Assembly (NCBI GenBank): GCA_001636815.1
Contig: AZHD01000003.1
Coordinates: 86,925 to 150,924, forward strand
Length of the DNA: 64,000 bases
Direction: 5' to 3'
From: Niveomyces insectorum RCEF 264
Taxonomy: Eukaryota; Ascomycota; Sordariomycetes; Hypocreales; Cordycipitaceae
Shown: piece after piece, positions 12,606 through 24,495 of the stretch
How positions within the stretch are numbered: the stretch's first letter is position 1
How the letters are laid out: the number at the start of each line of letters is the position of its first letter
Translations under genes and position numbers: made by a program
Notes under the pieces: generated by a model
Told to the model about the DNA's origin: nothing
Seen by the model: only the letters and a program-made list of their open reading frames with translations
Database searches by the model: none

Positions 12606-13722
12606 ATGCGGGTCTTCAACCGTACTCTCCCGCTTCTTGCACTTTCTTGTCTCTGTTCTGGTGCGGGTGCCAGTACCATCACCAGCACCAGCACCAGCAC
12701 CAGCGCTGCCGTATCTCGTTCGGCCAAGCGTGGGCTTGCTTTTACGCCCAATGCTACCTGGCCGCAAGACAACTACCTCTGGACGCGGTCCCCGTCTGAT
12801 CTGACCTGGTACTATAACTATGGCGCCTCGCCGTCGCCTGTTTACAGCAACCTGTCACAGGACGTCTTTGCCTTCGTGCCCATGCTCTGGGGCGGCTCGT
12901 CGTCGAGGACGTCCGACACGACGTTTTTGGCTACCGTCACGGGTTTGTTGTCGCATGGAATCGAGATCAGCCACGTCTTGACCTTCAACGAGCCCGACCT
13001 CTCGACCGACTACGGCGGCAGCGACGTGGACCCGATGGTCGCCGCCAAGATTTGGGTTGCCAACATCATCCCGCTGCAGGCGACGGGCGTGAAGGTCGGC
13101 CTCCCTGCTTGCAGCGGCGGCTGGGGCGCTGTGCCCTGGCTCAGCCAGTTTCTCGGAAACTGCAGCAAGTTGATCAGCACGGACGGTAGCGGCGGCGTGA
13201 CGAGGAACTGTACCTACGACTTCATCCCGCTGCATTGGTACGGCAACTTTGAGGGTCTGGCCAGCCACATTGGGACCTATGCTGCTGCGTACGTTGCTCC
13301 CGTTGCTTGTGCTGACCACAAAAAACTAGAAGGACCATTACTGATACCACGGAAGCTTCCCAAACGCCACGTTCTGGGTCACCGAGTTCAACGACAACGA
13401 CCAAGATCTTGCCACGACGCAATCCTTCTTCAACACGTCCATCGAATACCTCGACAGGCTGGCCCATGTCGAGCGCTATTCCTTCTTTGGTGCGTTCCGG
13501 TCCACTGCATCGAACGTCGGTCCCAATGCGGCTATGCTGAGCGCCGGCGGCAAGCTGACGGATATTGGCGCATGGTATCTCGGTGAGGCTGCCACCGGTG
13601 TTGTGCCCGATAGCGGGACGTCCTCTCCAGCCATACGTCGCCCTGGAAGCAGTGGTGCATACATTCGGGCTCTTCTGACGCCGGCCTTTGCGTGCGCATT
13701 GCTCCTTGTTTCTGTTTACTAG
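12606..13722 (+). CDS. GH128-type glycosyl hydrolase, probably GPI-anchored
   Basis: Two exons (12606-13288 and 13356-13722) encode about 349 residues. A signal peptide (MRVFNRTLPLLALSCLCSGAGA) is followed by a Thr/Ser linker and a TIM-barrel of the Asl1-like/GH128 family, whose members cleave beta-1,3-glucan. The likely catalytic glutamates are Glu129 in TFNEPD and Glu238 in FWVTEFN; PLHWYG lies between them. The 67-base intron (GTACGT donor, GAAG acceptor) was placed by phase: an earlier AG would read into an in-frame TGA. The C-terminus has a small-residue stretch (GSSGA) followed by a hydrophobic tail (LTPAFACALLLVSVY), the pattern of a GPI-anchor signal, so the enzyme probably sits at the plasma membrane or wall. 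Several N-glycosylation sequons (NAT, NLS, NCS, NCT) are present. The substrate is inferred from the family. Confidence 0.87.
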
Positions 13723-13881
13723 GAAGATCCGAAATGAGAACAATGCTCTTGATAAATATACTGATGCGCATTGTTCGATTTCCTGTTTATTTTTTTATTG
13801 TTTAGTTTTTTTTAATGGTTCTTTTAACTCAATCTGGTTTTTGTTTTCGCGGAAACCAAAAACATACACGCAAAAACCCTT

Positions 13882-15830
13882 TCAAATTCGGCCGCGGTAC
13901 AGAAACCTGTTGGGTATGTCGATGTGCTTGGCACGGAGATACTCGCCAATGTTTTTGCCCAAGGTGTCAAGCTCGCTGGTGGAATTGAACCCGCGGTCGA
14001 GATGGTCTCGCAGAAGAAAATGCACCGCCCGGATGCCCGGAAGTTCAAAACGCTCAATCCGTTTGCCCTTGTCACTCTTCTCCAGCAACTGCTTGATTTT
14101 TGGAATCGTCAGAACACTCCGAAGCCAGTCCCACTCGTCGTCGTGCCGCACATAAAAGCCGACGTTGGCGTCACTGGCTTTGTCTCCTGAGCGGCAGCCG
14201 ACGACCCAGCCCATGGGGCCGCGCGTGGTTGGGCCGAACAAGTCTAGGGGAACGGGGTCCTTGGTCTCGTAGCTGTTCTGGTCGCGGGGGTAGTCGTCCC
14301 GCACGGTCTTTTGCACGGGAATGTCGACTGACGTGTTGGACCACAGCAACCTCGCCTGGTGGGTGACCTCTTTCTGCGGCAGAAGCGTGACAAAGTATTC
14401 GTAGAAGACCTTGCCCTCCGACTGGCGCTGGTCGTTGCCGAGCGTGGCGCCGGGGCAGCTCTGCAAAAAGTTTTCCAGGCACCAGCGGTTCATGCCGGGC
14501 ACGTCGACGCTCGTCTTGTCCATGAGCTTGCGGTTCTTGCTCTGGGCAAAGATGCGGAAGTCGACGGTCGAGCTCTCGATGCTGCGCGGGTTCTCCATGC
14601 TGTAGCCGTTGAGCTGGAAGGACAAGCAGGTGAACTGGTCAATGTCCTTGCCCATGGACCGGCGGATTTGCTTCTCCGTCCACTCGGCCTTGGCCTCGAG
14701 GTCCAAACCGCACAGGAAAATGTGAAACTCGGATTGGTATCCGCCAAAGGCAGTGATGCCCACCTTGGTCGTGGACGGGGCCGGCAAGCCCTTGATGCCG
14801 GTGACGTGCACCATGTCGGGCCCAAGCTGCGCCATCTGAACGCCCTCGAGCCGCGCGGTCACGTCCGAGCCGTAGTACAGCGGACCTTGAATCTCGTACA
14901 GCAGTTGGGACTCGACCGTGCCGACGGACACCTTTTTTTTTTTTTCAGGATCAGCTCCGAGCCGCTCCTGTCACATCCAGTACATAAAAAAAAAAAAATC
15001 AGAATACGTACCTCGCCGTCGGTATTGGGCTCCTTCGAAATAATGCACGATCCGTCGGCCAGGACCTCGGCAATCGGAAAGCCGATGTTTTCGCAGTTGT
15101 TCATCAGACTCTTGAAGCCGGAATAGTAGCCGCCGCACACGTACGACGAGCACTCGATCAAATGGCCGGCGATGAGCGATCCGGCGAGCGGGTCCAGGTC
15201 GGTCTCGCGATCCCAGTTGTGCCACCACATGGCGGCGCCGACCGTCGTGCCGGCGTCGGCAACCCGGCCGCAGATGACAATGTCGGCCCCCTGGCGCAGC
15301 GCCTCCGCAACGCCCGCACCGCCCAGATAGCACTGGGCGCAGAGGATGTCGTGGCCCCACTCGCGCAGCGGCTTGCCGGTCATAAGGCTGGTAAAGGGCT
15401 CGCCCTTGGCATAGAGGCGCTTGACGGTGTCGGTGACTTCGTCGCCGGCCACCCAGGCGACCTTGAGGTCCAGCTGCTGGCGCTGCACTTCAGCCAAGAC
15501 GACCTGCGCGAGGAGCTCCGTGTCGCTGGCGCCGGCGTTGACGGCGAGCTTGATGTTCTTGGACTGCAGGTACGGCAGGGCGGGCACGAGGTTTTCCATG
15601 AACGACGGGTCGTAGAGGCCCTGGACGTTCTCGGGCAGGCGGCCGGCAGCCTTGAGCTTGTCGTTTTCGACCTTTTGCGCGCCGTGCAGCGTCATGGTGC
15701 ACTCGGACAGCCAGTCGCCGATAATGCAGTCGACGTCGCAGTACTTGGCAATGTCGCCGATGGCGCGCTGGCGGTCGGTGAAGCCACCGGAGCAGCCTGC
15801 GATGCGAATTCCACGTTTGGCAGAAGGCAT
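13882..15830 (-). CDS. AtuA-like (DUF1446) acyl-CoA catabolism protein
   Basis: Two exons (15830-15012 and 14931-13882) encode about 622 residues. The N-terminal half carries the DUF1446/AtuA signature: IRIAGCSGGFTDR, DCIIGDWLSE, VNAGASD, VAWVAGDEV and ICGRVADAGTT. The C-terminal half continues with TVESQLLYEIQGPLYY. Bacterial AtuA belongs to the acyclic terpene utilisation (citronellol/geraniol) pathway and is related to leucine/isovalerate catabolism; its exact reaction is not settled, and the fungal role is unknown. The start is the ATG at 15828-15830. The intron (14932-15011, GTACGT donor) ends at an unusual AAAAAG acceptor; an upstream CAG in frame would add 12 residues (see findings). 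No PTS1, PTS2 or clear mitochondrial signal is seen. It ends 160 bases from the convergent GH128 gene. Confidence 0.88.
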
Positions 15831-17111
15831 CGTGAGAAGAGGTCCTTTCCGGAAATATAGAAAGTGAATGAAAGGAAGATATGTATGGTTTAAAACCGGT
15901 GAGACAGAAAATTCACTTGTCAGGCCGAAACTTTCGGAACTTCGCTTGAAGAGTGAGAGATATATATATATATATATGTATGCGCATGTCTGGTGTTCTG
16001 GTTTAATCCAACAACTCCTTTCCCCTCAACATCAACAGACATTGTTTGACTCTTACGAGGCCCTTTCCCGAGCCCGTCCTCCTCTCTCCCGGAACATGAC
16101 TTCCTTACTTTCGCTGCTCCGGTACTGTTTGCTGGACGCGAATATCATCGCCCAACACGCTAGAGACATGATGCGAAGGCTGTAGGCAGCTCTTCACAGA
16201 GCAAGCAAGGAGGGGGCTGCGGATAATGCTGTCACAGGAGCAGATTTTTGTCTAGCAAGGGCGGAGGCAGGTAAAAAAAGTTGGCGAATAAACGAGTCGA
16301 CTGGCCACGCACGTATATGCATATTGTTGCTTCTCCGATTCTTAAGGGACGTGCTGCTCGCACGAGCCAAAAAAGGCTGCGTGACAGGAAGACCCAACAG
16401 ACCCAACGTACATGATTGTCTGCAGTAAGGCTCCTTCAGAGCTGGCCAACACAAATCTCGCGGTATACTTTACCCTGAAGCGCGCGGATAGCATACCGGG
16501 ACGTTCGAGGAGACCAAAAAAAAGAACTGCGGTGAGTTGTTTGTAGAGTTGATTGAGTTGAAATAAAAGGGTATCGAAGCCCGTCAGGGGTGACACTTGC
16601 CGAATAATCAAAACTTCCACAAGTAAGCTACACCACGTTTGCTTCCCGGGAGCCTTTTGTCGGATTTGGAAACCTCGAAACAGAGACAATGCCTCATCAA
16701 GTGTTTAGAATCCATCAAGTGCTGAAGTTGATGGCTCCCCCGCAGCCAGTTCGCCGTCTCGATTTGTTGTCGCTAGGTCGGAAAATAACATCCACACGAG
16801 CTGAAAACAGTACCCAGCAATCCATCCATGCAACCCCCCCTTTTTGTGATCACAGTACCTGTTTTTTTTCTGTTTCCGGAATGGAGCTATGGTTTTCAAA
16901 AAAATATTTTGTTTTTTTTGTCTAGACTAGCTTTGGACAATGTTGATTGGTCACAAGCTTGTGTTTGTCTTTTTCGTTGACCGTTCCGGACATGGCACAA
17001 CGTATCCGCTGGGACATATCTGTGTTGAAGGAGCCTGTTCGGGGGTCTGGAAGGGCCGTTGTTGCTGGTGTTGTTTCTTTTGCCTGTATCATGCTTCCAC
17101 CCCTCGCATCC
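15831..17111. other. Intergenic stretch upstream of the AtuA-like gene
   Basis: This 1.28 kb holds the probable AtuA-like promoter, with a TA dinucleotide run at 15960-15977, and the 3' flank of the Zn2Cys6 gene. No supported gene. Confidence 0.55.
15960..15977. repeat. TA dinucleotide microsatellite
   Basis: Nine TA units, about 130 bases upstream of the AtuA-like start codon. Confidence 0.9.
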
Positions 17112-20100
17112 TTACACGGAAATGCCGATTCGCTCCATCATGCCCGTCATCCGGTTGAGGGCGACCGCCACGTACGGCAGGTGACTCCAGGGCCGCAACA
17201 GTTCTAGGGCGTTGCGGATGTATGACTCGTCGCGCGTGGTCGGGATAAATGCCAGGGCCGGCGCCTTGTGGCTGACGATCAGCATGGCCACAAAGGCAAA
17301 CGTCCTGGGCTGGTTAGCATCTCGGATGAACCAAATGAAACCTGGAACTGGCGCAATAAAAAAAGGTAAAAAACAAACAAACTCACGTCCACAGAGAGGT
17401 GCTTGTCCCTAGCTGCCACCCCAGCAGCTGCTCGGCCGCCACATCCAGGTACAGCGTGCAACAGCGAAAGCACTCAGTGGCCTCGAGACGCGCCAGCGCG
17501 ATGTCGTCGGACGCGGCGCGTGCGGTGCCAAAGGCCTCCATGACCCGCAGCACCGACGCCCACTCGAGCACGGTGCTGAGCGAAAAAAACTGGAGCCGCA
17601 AAAAGGACTTGCGTGCGTCAAACAACGGCGAGTTGTCGAGCGGAAACCGGATGGCCACGGGCAGGTGGCGGTGCCACTCGGCGGCCTGGTTGCGCAGCTC
17701 GGTCGTGACCACGGGGGCATAGATGACCTTTCCGTCTATGAGATTGTGAGATGGTACGCTCTATCATTTCTTTCGACCCGGATGAAAAAGGGGGAAAAAA
17801 GAAGAAAGAAAAGGATTTATCCTACCATGATACCCAACAACGTCGAGGGTGTCCGTCACCAGCTTGCGCAGGCTAATCTGGGCCAAAAAATAGTAGAAAC
17901 CCGTGTCCTCGTTCTCGAACCGTGGCAGCGGTACAATTTCGTGGTAGAGACGGTGCCCGATGGTGTACAGCCGCAATGCTGCTTCGAACTCGCTGAAGCA
18001 GACGTTCTATTAGTTTTTTTTTTTTTTTTTCCCTCCTTTTTCGTTCTTTTTTTTTTTTTTTTTCCCTCCTTTTTCGTTCTTTATTTGCTGGTGCTCGAAA
18101 ATTTCCTGAAGGTTCAAAAACGACTCACTCTGCCATGATGGAGCATGCCCAGAAGGCCCGGTGCCACGGCTCTCGTGCCGGCAGGTCTAGGTTCTTGAAC
18201 CACCGGCTGCTCAGCACGTTCATGCAGTCGCGCGTGCCCTGCATGATCACGTTCCACGACAGCAGCGGATGCAGCGTCAGCTTGAAATACGTCGACTGCA
18301 GAATGCGGCAGTGCAGTGTCGTCAGGCTGCAGCTCAAAAACGAAAACTGCTCGAGCAGCCGGCTGCCGTGCGCAAAGTAGTCCAGGCCCGGCAACGGGTT
18401 CGCGCGGATGTCTGTGTGGTTCTGCAGCAACGTGCCTGTGGCTAGGATGAGCATGGCCAGGCAGCTGTTGGGGTCGGCCGGCGCAAACCCGCTGGCGCAC
18501 GCGCTGTGCACGACGGTGTAGACCGCCGTGGGCTCGAAGAGCGGCATCCAGCCTAGGAAGTTCTCCACAAACTTCTGCAGAATCAAGCGCACGGTGCGGT
18601 TCGACACGTCGGGAAACACCGCCAGAAACGGGCCCATCTGGCGCTTGAATTCGTCGCCGGCGGCCATCTCGGCGTCGTAGAACTCGCCCGAGTCGTCGTA
18701 GCTCTCGGAGGGCACGTACGACGGGCACTCAAACGTGACGAGGCTCGGGCGGGCCGTGAACTGGTTGCGTGTTGTGCGTCGCTTGTGCGGGTAGCCAGAA
18801 AAGGTGGGCGTGTGGCCGCTGCTGATAACACTGGGCACCGAGCTGGTCACGGATTCCTGCCGCGCGTGATGCTGGTGGTGGTGGTGATGGTGGTGGCCGT
18901 GGGGACCGTGGTGACTGTTGTGGCTGCTGAGCTGACGAGGATAATGACCGTCGGTTGTGGCGGTGCTGTCCTTTGCCGGTTCTGCAGTCGTAGTTCTGCC
19001 ACGATACCCAGTGTTTCCCGCTTCTGTGGCCGAAGACGGCGGTGACAGCCCGTCGAGGACGGTTGGAAGCGCCATCATGCCACCGCTGCCCGTCCCGCAT
19101 ACTGGCGCCAGCTGAACGCCAGCCGAGGAGGCCGAGCGTCCAAAGAAGTTGCTGCTTGGACTGGCCACCGCGAGCGGTGTGCTCGGCGTCACGAGCGTCT
19201 CGAACTTTTGTCTTTCCAACTCGGCCCATTTCGCTTCTAGCTCCTCGAGGCGCTTTTCGAGGCTGGCAACGCATTTAGGACTGACCGGCGCTGTAATATT
19301 GACTGCTGCCCCTCCCGCTGTTGCTGTTGCTGTTGCTGTTGTTGTTGTTGGTGCTGCTGCTGCTGCTAGTTTCGCCTCTTGCTGGTGTGATTTAGTAACA
19401 AACGCATAAGTACGACTGTCTTTGGACGTTGATGTACTGGTGGCGTCTCTGTACTGGCACTGAACGCCAAGATTGGCGCAAAAGCCGCATGTAGGCCGTA
19501 CGGCATCGCATTTCTGGATGAGAGAAGGAGGTGAGTAGGAGAGAGGGAAAAAAAAGAATCAAAACAAGGCAGACGAAAACGAGGCAATAAAATACAGTAC
19601 ATGTGGTGTAAGTGAGAAGAGGGGAATAGGATGGATAAAATAGACGTGATAATGAAGAGCTCATACAGGGACCGACCCGCATGGGCGTAATAGAACTCAC
19701 TGTTTTCCGGAACCGGCAGAGATTGCACTAACGGTCATAGAACAAACGTCGGATATGGAATGTCAGCGCACATTTTCTCGAGTTTGAAACGTCTTGTCCG
19801 TCATGTATCTTAATCTGTCCGTCTCCACTCTTCCTTACAGCTATGGATATTCGCTTTCTCGGATAGTTCTCCACCCTAGCCAGAGAAATGGGCGCAGTAT
19901 TGGCCGGCTGTTCGCTGGATCCGCGCGTCCCTTGTTGCTCTTGCTGCCACTCTTTGGGCCCTTGCTGTGGCGAACTCGAACGACGTTGCGGTTGCGGCGA
20001 CGACCGCCGTTGCTGGCCGTCGTCAACAACACCCACACCCACACCCACGCCTGTCTTTCCAGGTACAGACCGTGTGGTCGTTTCCGGCTCCGCAACTGCG

Positions 20101-20120
20101 AGCTTCCGCTTAGCAGCCAT
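17112..20120 (-). CDS. Zn2Cys6 fungal transcription factor
   Basis: Six exons (20120-19839, 19727-19701, 19513-18129, 17992-17826, 17735-17387, 17304-17112) join in frame to about 800 residues. The DNA-binding cluster is Cys95-x2-Cys98-x6-Cys105-x6-Cys112-x2-Cys115-x6-Cys122, preceded by basic PRKRISIA, and is assembled across two introns: exon 2 is only 27 bases (CNLCRFRKT). A short coiled-coil linker follows (SLEKRLEELEAKWAELE). After a His-rich low-complexity part comes a fungal middle-homology region (from about SLVTFECPSY through LPRFENEDTGFYYFLAQISLRKL). The start at 20118-20120 has a strong context (GCCGCCATGG). Introns 1 to 5 are 111, 187, 136, 90 and 82 bases. The protein is probably a nuclear regulator; its targets cannot be read from the sequence and no adjacent gene is an obvious client. 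Confidence 0.87.
18014..18079. repeat. Perfect 33-base tandem duplication in intron
   Basis: Two identical 33-base units (17 T followed by CCCTCCTTTTTCGTTC) at 18014-18046 and 18047-18079, inside intron 3 (17993-18128) of the Zn2Cys6 gene. Confidence 0.95.
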
Positions 20121-21272
20121 GGCGGCGGCGCGAGCCGCAGATTGGATTGAAAAGCCGCCGAGAATGTGCGTGGGAGACGTCCCGTTCTTTTTGTTTTGAC
20201 CAGCCCTTTTGATTCCGCCTAGTCCGAGGGATGGATGGCCCGCACCTTGCGAATGCGCTGGGACCACGCCAACTGCTCCAGCTTGGAGTTCTACCGGTAG
20301 CTTGACTTTCGGTTGGTCTTCTTGTTTTCGCCTTGAAGAGGACCGACGGCAGATCGACGTAGGACGCAGCTGTGGTCTGGCCGCCGATCAAAATGAAGGC
20401 CGGGAGACACGTCTGTTCCGCCTTTTGGATGGCTTGATTGCCCGTGATTCTTCGCTCTCTCTATCTTTCCTCGGCGCAGGATTAGCACGAATTGCCTACC
20501 GTTTCGTGATCATCCAGCCTGATGGCAAGAAAAAGGAACATTGAAATGGGAAAGATGATCGATTTCTTCCCCGAGAGCCCGACAAGCCGGCTCTCCGGCG
20601 CTTGAATACCCGCATTTTATATATTCGTTCCCCGGATTAGCTTCAACATCATTCGCTGGCCACACGGCTCGTTCGGGGCAATTAGTGTGTGTCCTGCGTG
20701 TGGTCGTCGCCCCAAGAAAATAGATACATAGGACATATGTACACATGTACATACACATACAACAACAGCACCGGAGATGGTTATCAAGAAACGGGCTAGA
20801 GTCGGCATGGGGTTGGGACTTAGTGTGCCTTGGTTGAGTTAGGCTGCGGGGTTGCGTTCCCCGGAATTCAGGGGCTTGTTGAATTGTGGACGACAAAAGG
20901 CGGAAGATTCTAATTGGCTGTCTGATTTGCCTCGATTTATTATGTTAATCTGCTTACTCGTACCGAGTATATATACTTGGCTGCTTCTGCTTCGACTGTT
21001 TTTGTTGCGTCCCTCGCCGGGCTTGTTGAGCTTCAACCCCAGCGAGACCATCGATCGGCTGCCGATGCGTCTGCTTTCTATGAAAAGCACCGTCCTTCTG
21101 TATTGCGCAACAACACGTCGGAGACCAAGACCAAGACGGTCCAAATAGAGAGGCCCTGACGCCGGCTCCAGGTCATCGGACGTACGAAGGCCAGACAATA
21201 CGTTTGTCCGGCTTTTCCCTGTGCTCATTGGGATCTGCTTCGACAGGCAATTATCGACTGGTGGTTGACTGC
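20121..21272. other. Intergenic stretch upstream of the Zn2Cys6 gene
   Basis: This 1.15 kb contains the probable promoter of the Zn2Cys6 gene and the 3' flank of the checkpoint gene. A patch at about 20733-20762 is built of repeated, partly palindromic ATGTACA/TACATAC elements. No supported gene. Confidence 0.55.
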
Positions 21273-24200
21273 CTAGGTCCCCGTCTTTTCTACTTTGACC
21301 ATGCCGTTGCCGTTTGCGGCGCCGTTTGTGGTGCCGTTGCTTGTTTCGTCGCCACGATCCCCCGGCACGTAGTCGGCAAACGGATCGGCCTGTCCTTTTC
21401 TGGTATTGTCCACCCCGCTGTGCCCTTGCTGCGCCCACGCCGTGTAATCTTTGTCTTCGTCGGGCGTGGCCGCCAATTTGAACAGCTCCAGCGCCAGCTG
21501 GTGCGTCTCCTCGCCCAGTCCGACAGCAAAGGCTGGGTCCGCACGAAAACCCAACCGTGCCATGGTCAGCAGATAAAAGTTCTGCATGCCGCCGCGCGTC
21601 TCGGCCAGCTTGGCGGGGATGTTGGCCACAGGCGCGGTAAACGGGTCGGTGACGATGCTGTGCAGCAAGTACACAGCCGACGACACAAACAGCAGTACAA
21701 GAGGAATGATATTATGGTTGTCTGCGTCACCACCATCGTCATCACCATCGCCATCGCCATCGCCCTTGCCCTTTTCCAGCGGTGGCATCCCCGAGCCGGC
21801 TCCGGCCCCGCTCGTAGAACCGACAGCCCGCTCGCTGGTGGTTGGCGTGTCTGTCACAGCTGTGGGTGCAGCCGCCTGTTCGTGTGTCGGCCCGGGCCGG
21901 GGTCCCAGAGTCTGCACCAAGTCAAAGCCGCCGATGCCGTACTCTCGGACCCGGGACTCAGGTAGCATCAGCTGGTCGTCGTCGCCGTACAACGGTTCCT
22001 GTAGCAAGTCGCGGTTGCGCAGCTCCTTGTACGCCGCGAACAAGGCGTCCACGAGCCGGGGCAGAGCACATTCGCTCGCGGCAAGGCTCAGCCGGCCAAA
22101 GGGACTCTGTGCGAAGCAGTCGAGCACGCCGAGCGCCGACAGGCGCACGTCCCACACCGTGTACTTGGACGAACTAGCCCATTTGGGCGGCTCCTCGATG
22201 TGGTGGCTGATGCGGTCGATGAGCACCGACGCCACCACACTGGTATCACGGTTTGGGTCGTTGGTGATGGGGCCGATGGAGTCTGGCAGCGCGGACGTCC
22301 GCAACAGCGCCAGCATGCCGAGAAACGCCTCCGGCGATTGCTTGGAGGAGACCATCAGCAGCATGAACTCAAACTGCACCACCCCCCAGAACCGCGCCTG
22401 CGAGGACATGGACAGGTCGGGGTAGGCGGATGCTTGACTGGGTTGGTGCGGCGAATGTGGTTGCACGGTAAGCTTGTCGGCCGCAGCCGCCGGGCTTAAG
22501 CAGCCTAGGGCCATCAACCGCAAAAGGGACATGATGGCGCCTGCGTCGATTTCGCAAGCCAGCTGGCGCACAGCGTAGTCCGGGTGGTTGTCCAAGGTGC
22601 TGCCGGGGGTGTTGAATGCCGGCGCACCGACGAGATAAATCGTTTTCTGGGCGATGCCGTACAGCGACACGAGTAGGTGCGGCGCGAGGCCATTGGGATC
22701 GCGCGTGATAATGTACGACAACAGAGACACGAGGGCGCGGACGGGTGCATAGTACACTTCGCGTAGACATTGGGACCAGATGCCCAAGATCAGTTGGCAG
22801 AAGTCGAGCATCAACCGCGTCGTCCCCTGTTTCGCCTCCAGTTTGGGTATTCTCTGCAGCATGAGGAACGACAGTGTCTGCTTGCGGTTGGAGGGAAACG
22901 CGTAGCGCGAAAAAAGTTCTATCGTGGTGGGTTGGTCGGGGCCGTTTTGGTGGCCCAAAACTTCCTGTAAAAACTGGGACGAGTTAGTAGGCAAATAGCT
23001 TATTAAAAAAAATAACTGAGTTTGAAAAGCTTTCGCAACAAAAAGCGGAAAAAATACCTACAACAAGGGGGTTTTCCAGCTCCTCCTTTTTGGCTTGCTT
23101 TGTGGATTCACCTGGCAGAGACACGGCACCAGCGTCTCCCCCGATCGTGCCAGGCGGCGGTGAATCCGGAACGTCTGCGTCGACCGCCAACGTTTCCAGC
23201 GGCTTCGCCGGGCTGCTTGTAACCGGACGCCGTCGCTTCCCCTTAGTAGGTGTCCGCTCGACCGCCGGAACAACAGCACCCGTGGCATCCTTGAGCCGCC
23301 GCCCGAACCCTTTGCTGGGGCTAGGCAGGAGCTCCACGTTGTCGAACCCGTCAGCCACGTCCCAATGCGAGCGGCCGGCTGTGTTCTTGCGCGGCGTGAC
23401 GGGGCCGCCGCCGCCGCCCTCGGCACGCTGGTCGGCACGGCGGCCCTTTTTGCTCCGTTCCACCTCTTCCCGCAGGTCTTGCTGCGCAAATGCAAGCTCG
23501 GTGGCGGCGCTCTGGTGAGCGGCAACGGCGGCCTCGGCCATTTGTCGTTGCTTGGCTAGCTCTTCGTCTTTCTCTTTCTCGATGCGGGCTACCTCCTGCC
23601 GGTGGTCACCCAGGGCCCGCACGTATTTGTCGCGCAGCATCGACGCTTGGCCATTGGCGGTGAGGAGGTCCGTCTCGAGCGTCCGGACGCGGGCCTGCAA
23701 CGCTGCCAAGGTTGTGGCGCTGTTTGTGCCGCCGGCAGGGATGGTGGTGGTGGTGGTTGCGGTGACGGCGGTGGCAGTGTTGGTGGTGGTGGTGGCGGCA
23801 GGTGCGTTGCTCCGAGTAGCAGCAGCAGCAGCAGCATGATTCGCGTGGTAATACGAGCTCGCCGCCATGGCAGGCCTCGGCTGTGCGGCGGCAGACGCGG
23901 TAGGCGCAGCATGGGCCCCCAGAGCTCTGGCCGGAGCGGCAACGTTGTTGTTTCTTGGCGGTAGTCCCCCGACGGGTGCCCGTCGTTGTGTCGACGTCAC
24001 GCTGTGGTAGTAGGCTGGTTTCACTGTGATTTTTCGGCTGTTTGTGTTGTTGTTCACGGTCGAAAGCGGCGCGTTGACGACATTCTGCTGGGAGTAGGCG
24101 GGCAGCGCGAGCGGCGGCGGTGCGGCGGCGGCAGCGAGGCGGCCCCCAAGCGAATGCTGCGCCGGCACCCGGGCCAGTTCGCGGAGCACCGCCGCGTCGG

Positions 24201-24495
24201 CCTGGTTGACACCGTAGCCGTTGTCGTCGTCATCGTTGTCGTTGTCGTTGTCGTCGTCGATGCTGATCGGATTCGCCGCATCTGCTTTCCCAAAGAGGTC
24301 TTTGTTGTTGTTGTTACTGGTGTTGTTGCTGCTGGCGGTATTGGTGGTGGCGGTGGCGCCGGCGTTGTGTCGAAAGGGCGAACGTTGTGCTTGCTTGGGC
24401 TGAAACGACTGAAACGACTGGAGGGCTTCGTTCTCGAGTTCCTGCAACAGGGCGACGTTCCAGTCGTCAATGCCGTCGTCGGAGAAGTCGTCCAT
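21273..24495 (-). CDS. DDC2: DNA-damage checkpoint protein, Ddc2/Rad26/ATRIP family
   Basis: Two exons (24495-23062 and 22973-21273) encode about 1044 residues. The acidic N-terminus (MDDFSDDGIDDW, then LLQELENEAL) matches the checkpoint-recruitment end of ATRIP-type proteins, which binds RPA on single-stranded DNA. A coiled coil lies at roughly residues 265-350 (RVRTLETDLL to LREEVERSKK), and a long helical C-terminal region should bind the ATR-type kinase. Orthologues are S. cerevisiae Ddc2/Lcd1, S. pombe Rad26 and A. nidulans UvsD. Function: partner of Mec1/Rad3/ATR in replication-stress and damage signalling in the nucleus. The 88-base intron (GTAGGT donor, ACTAAC branch site, CCCAG acceptor) keeps phase 0. 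Low-complexity His, Asn, Thr and Asp stretches are scattered through it. The protein is longer than yeast Ddc2. The call rests on architecture and the N-terminal motif. Confidence 0.82.

Noticed and set aside
13289..13355. Read-through of the GH128 intron to give a 326-residue protein ending at 13586
   Set aside because: It loses the second catalytic glutamate (WVTEF) and the GPI-like tail; splicing restores both.
14359..15126. 255-codon + strand open frame opposite the AtuA-like gene
   Set aside because: Antisense of conserved exons on both sides of the intron, with no protein-like features.
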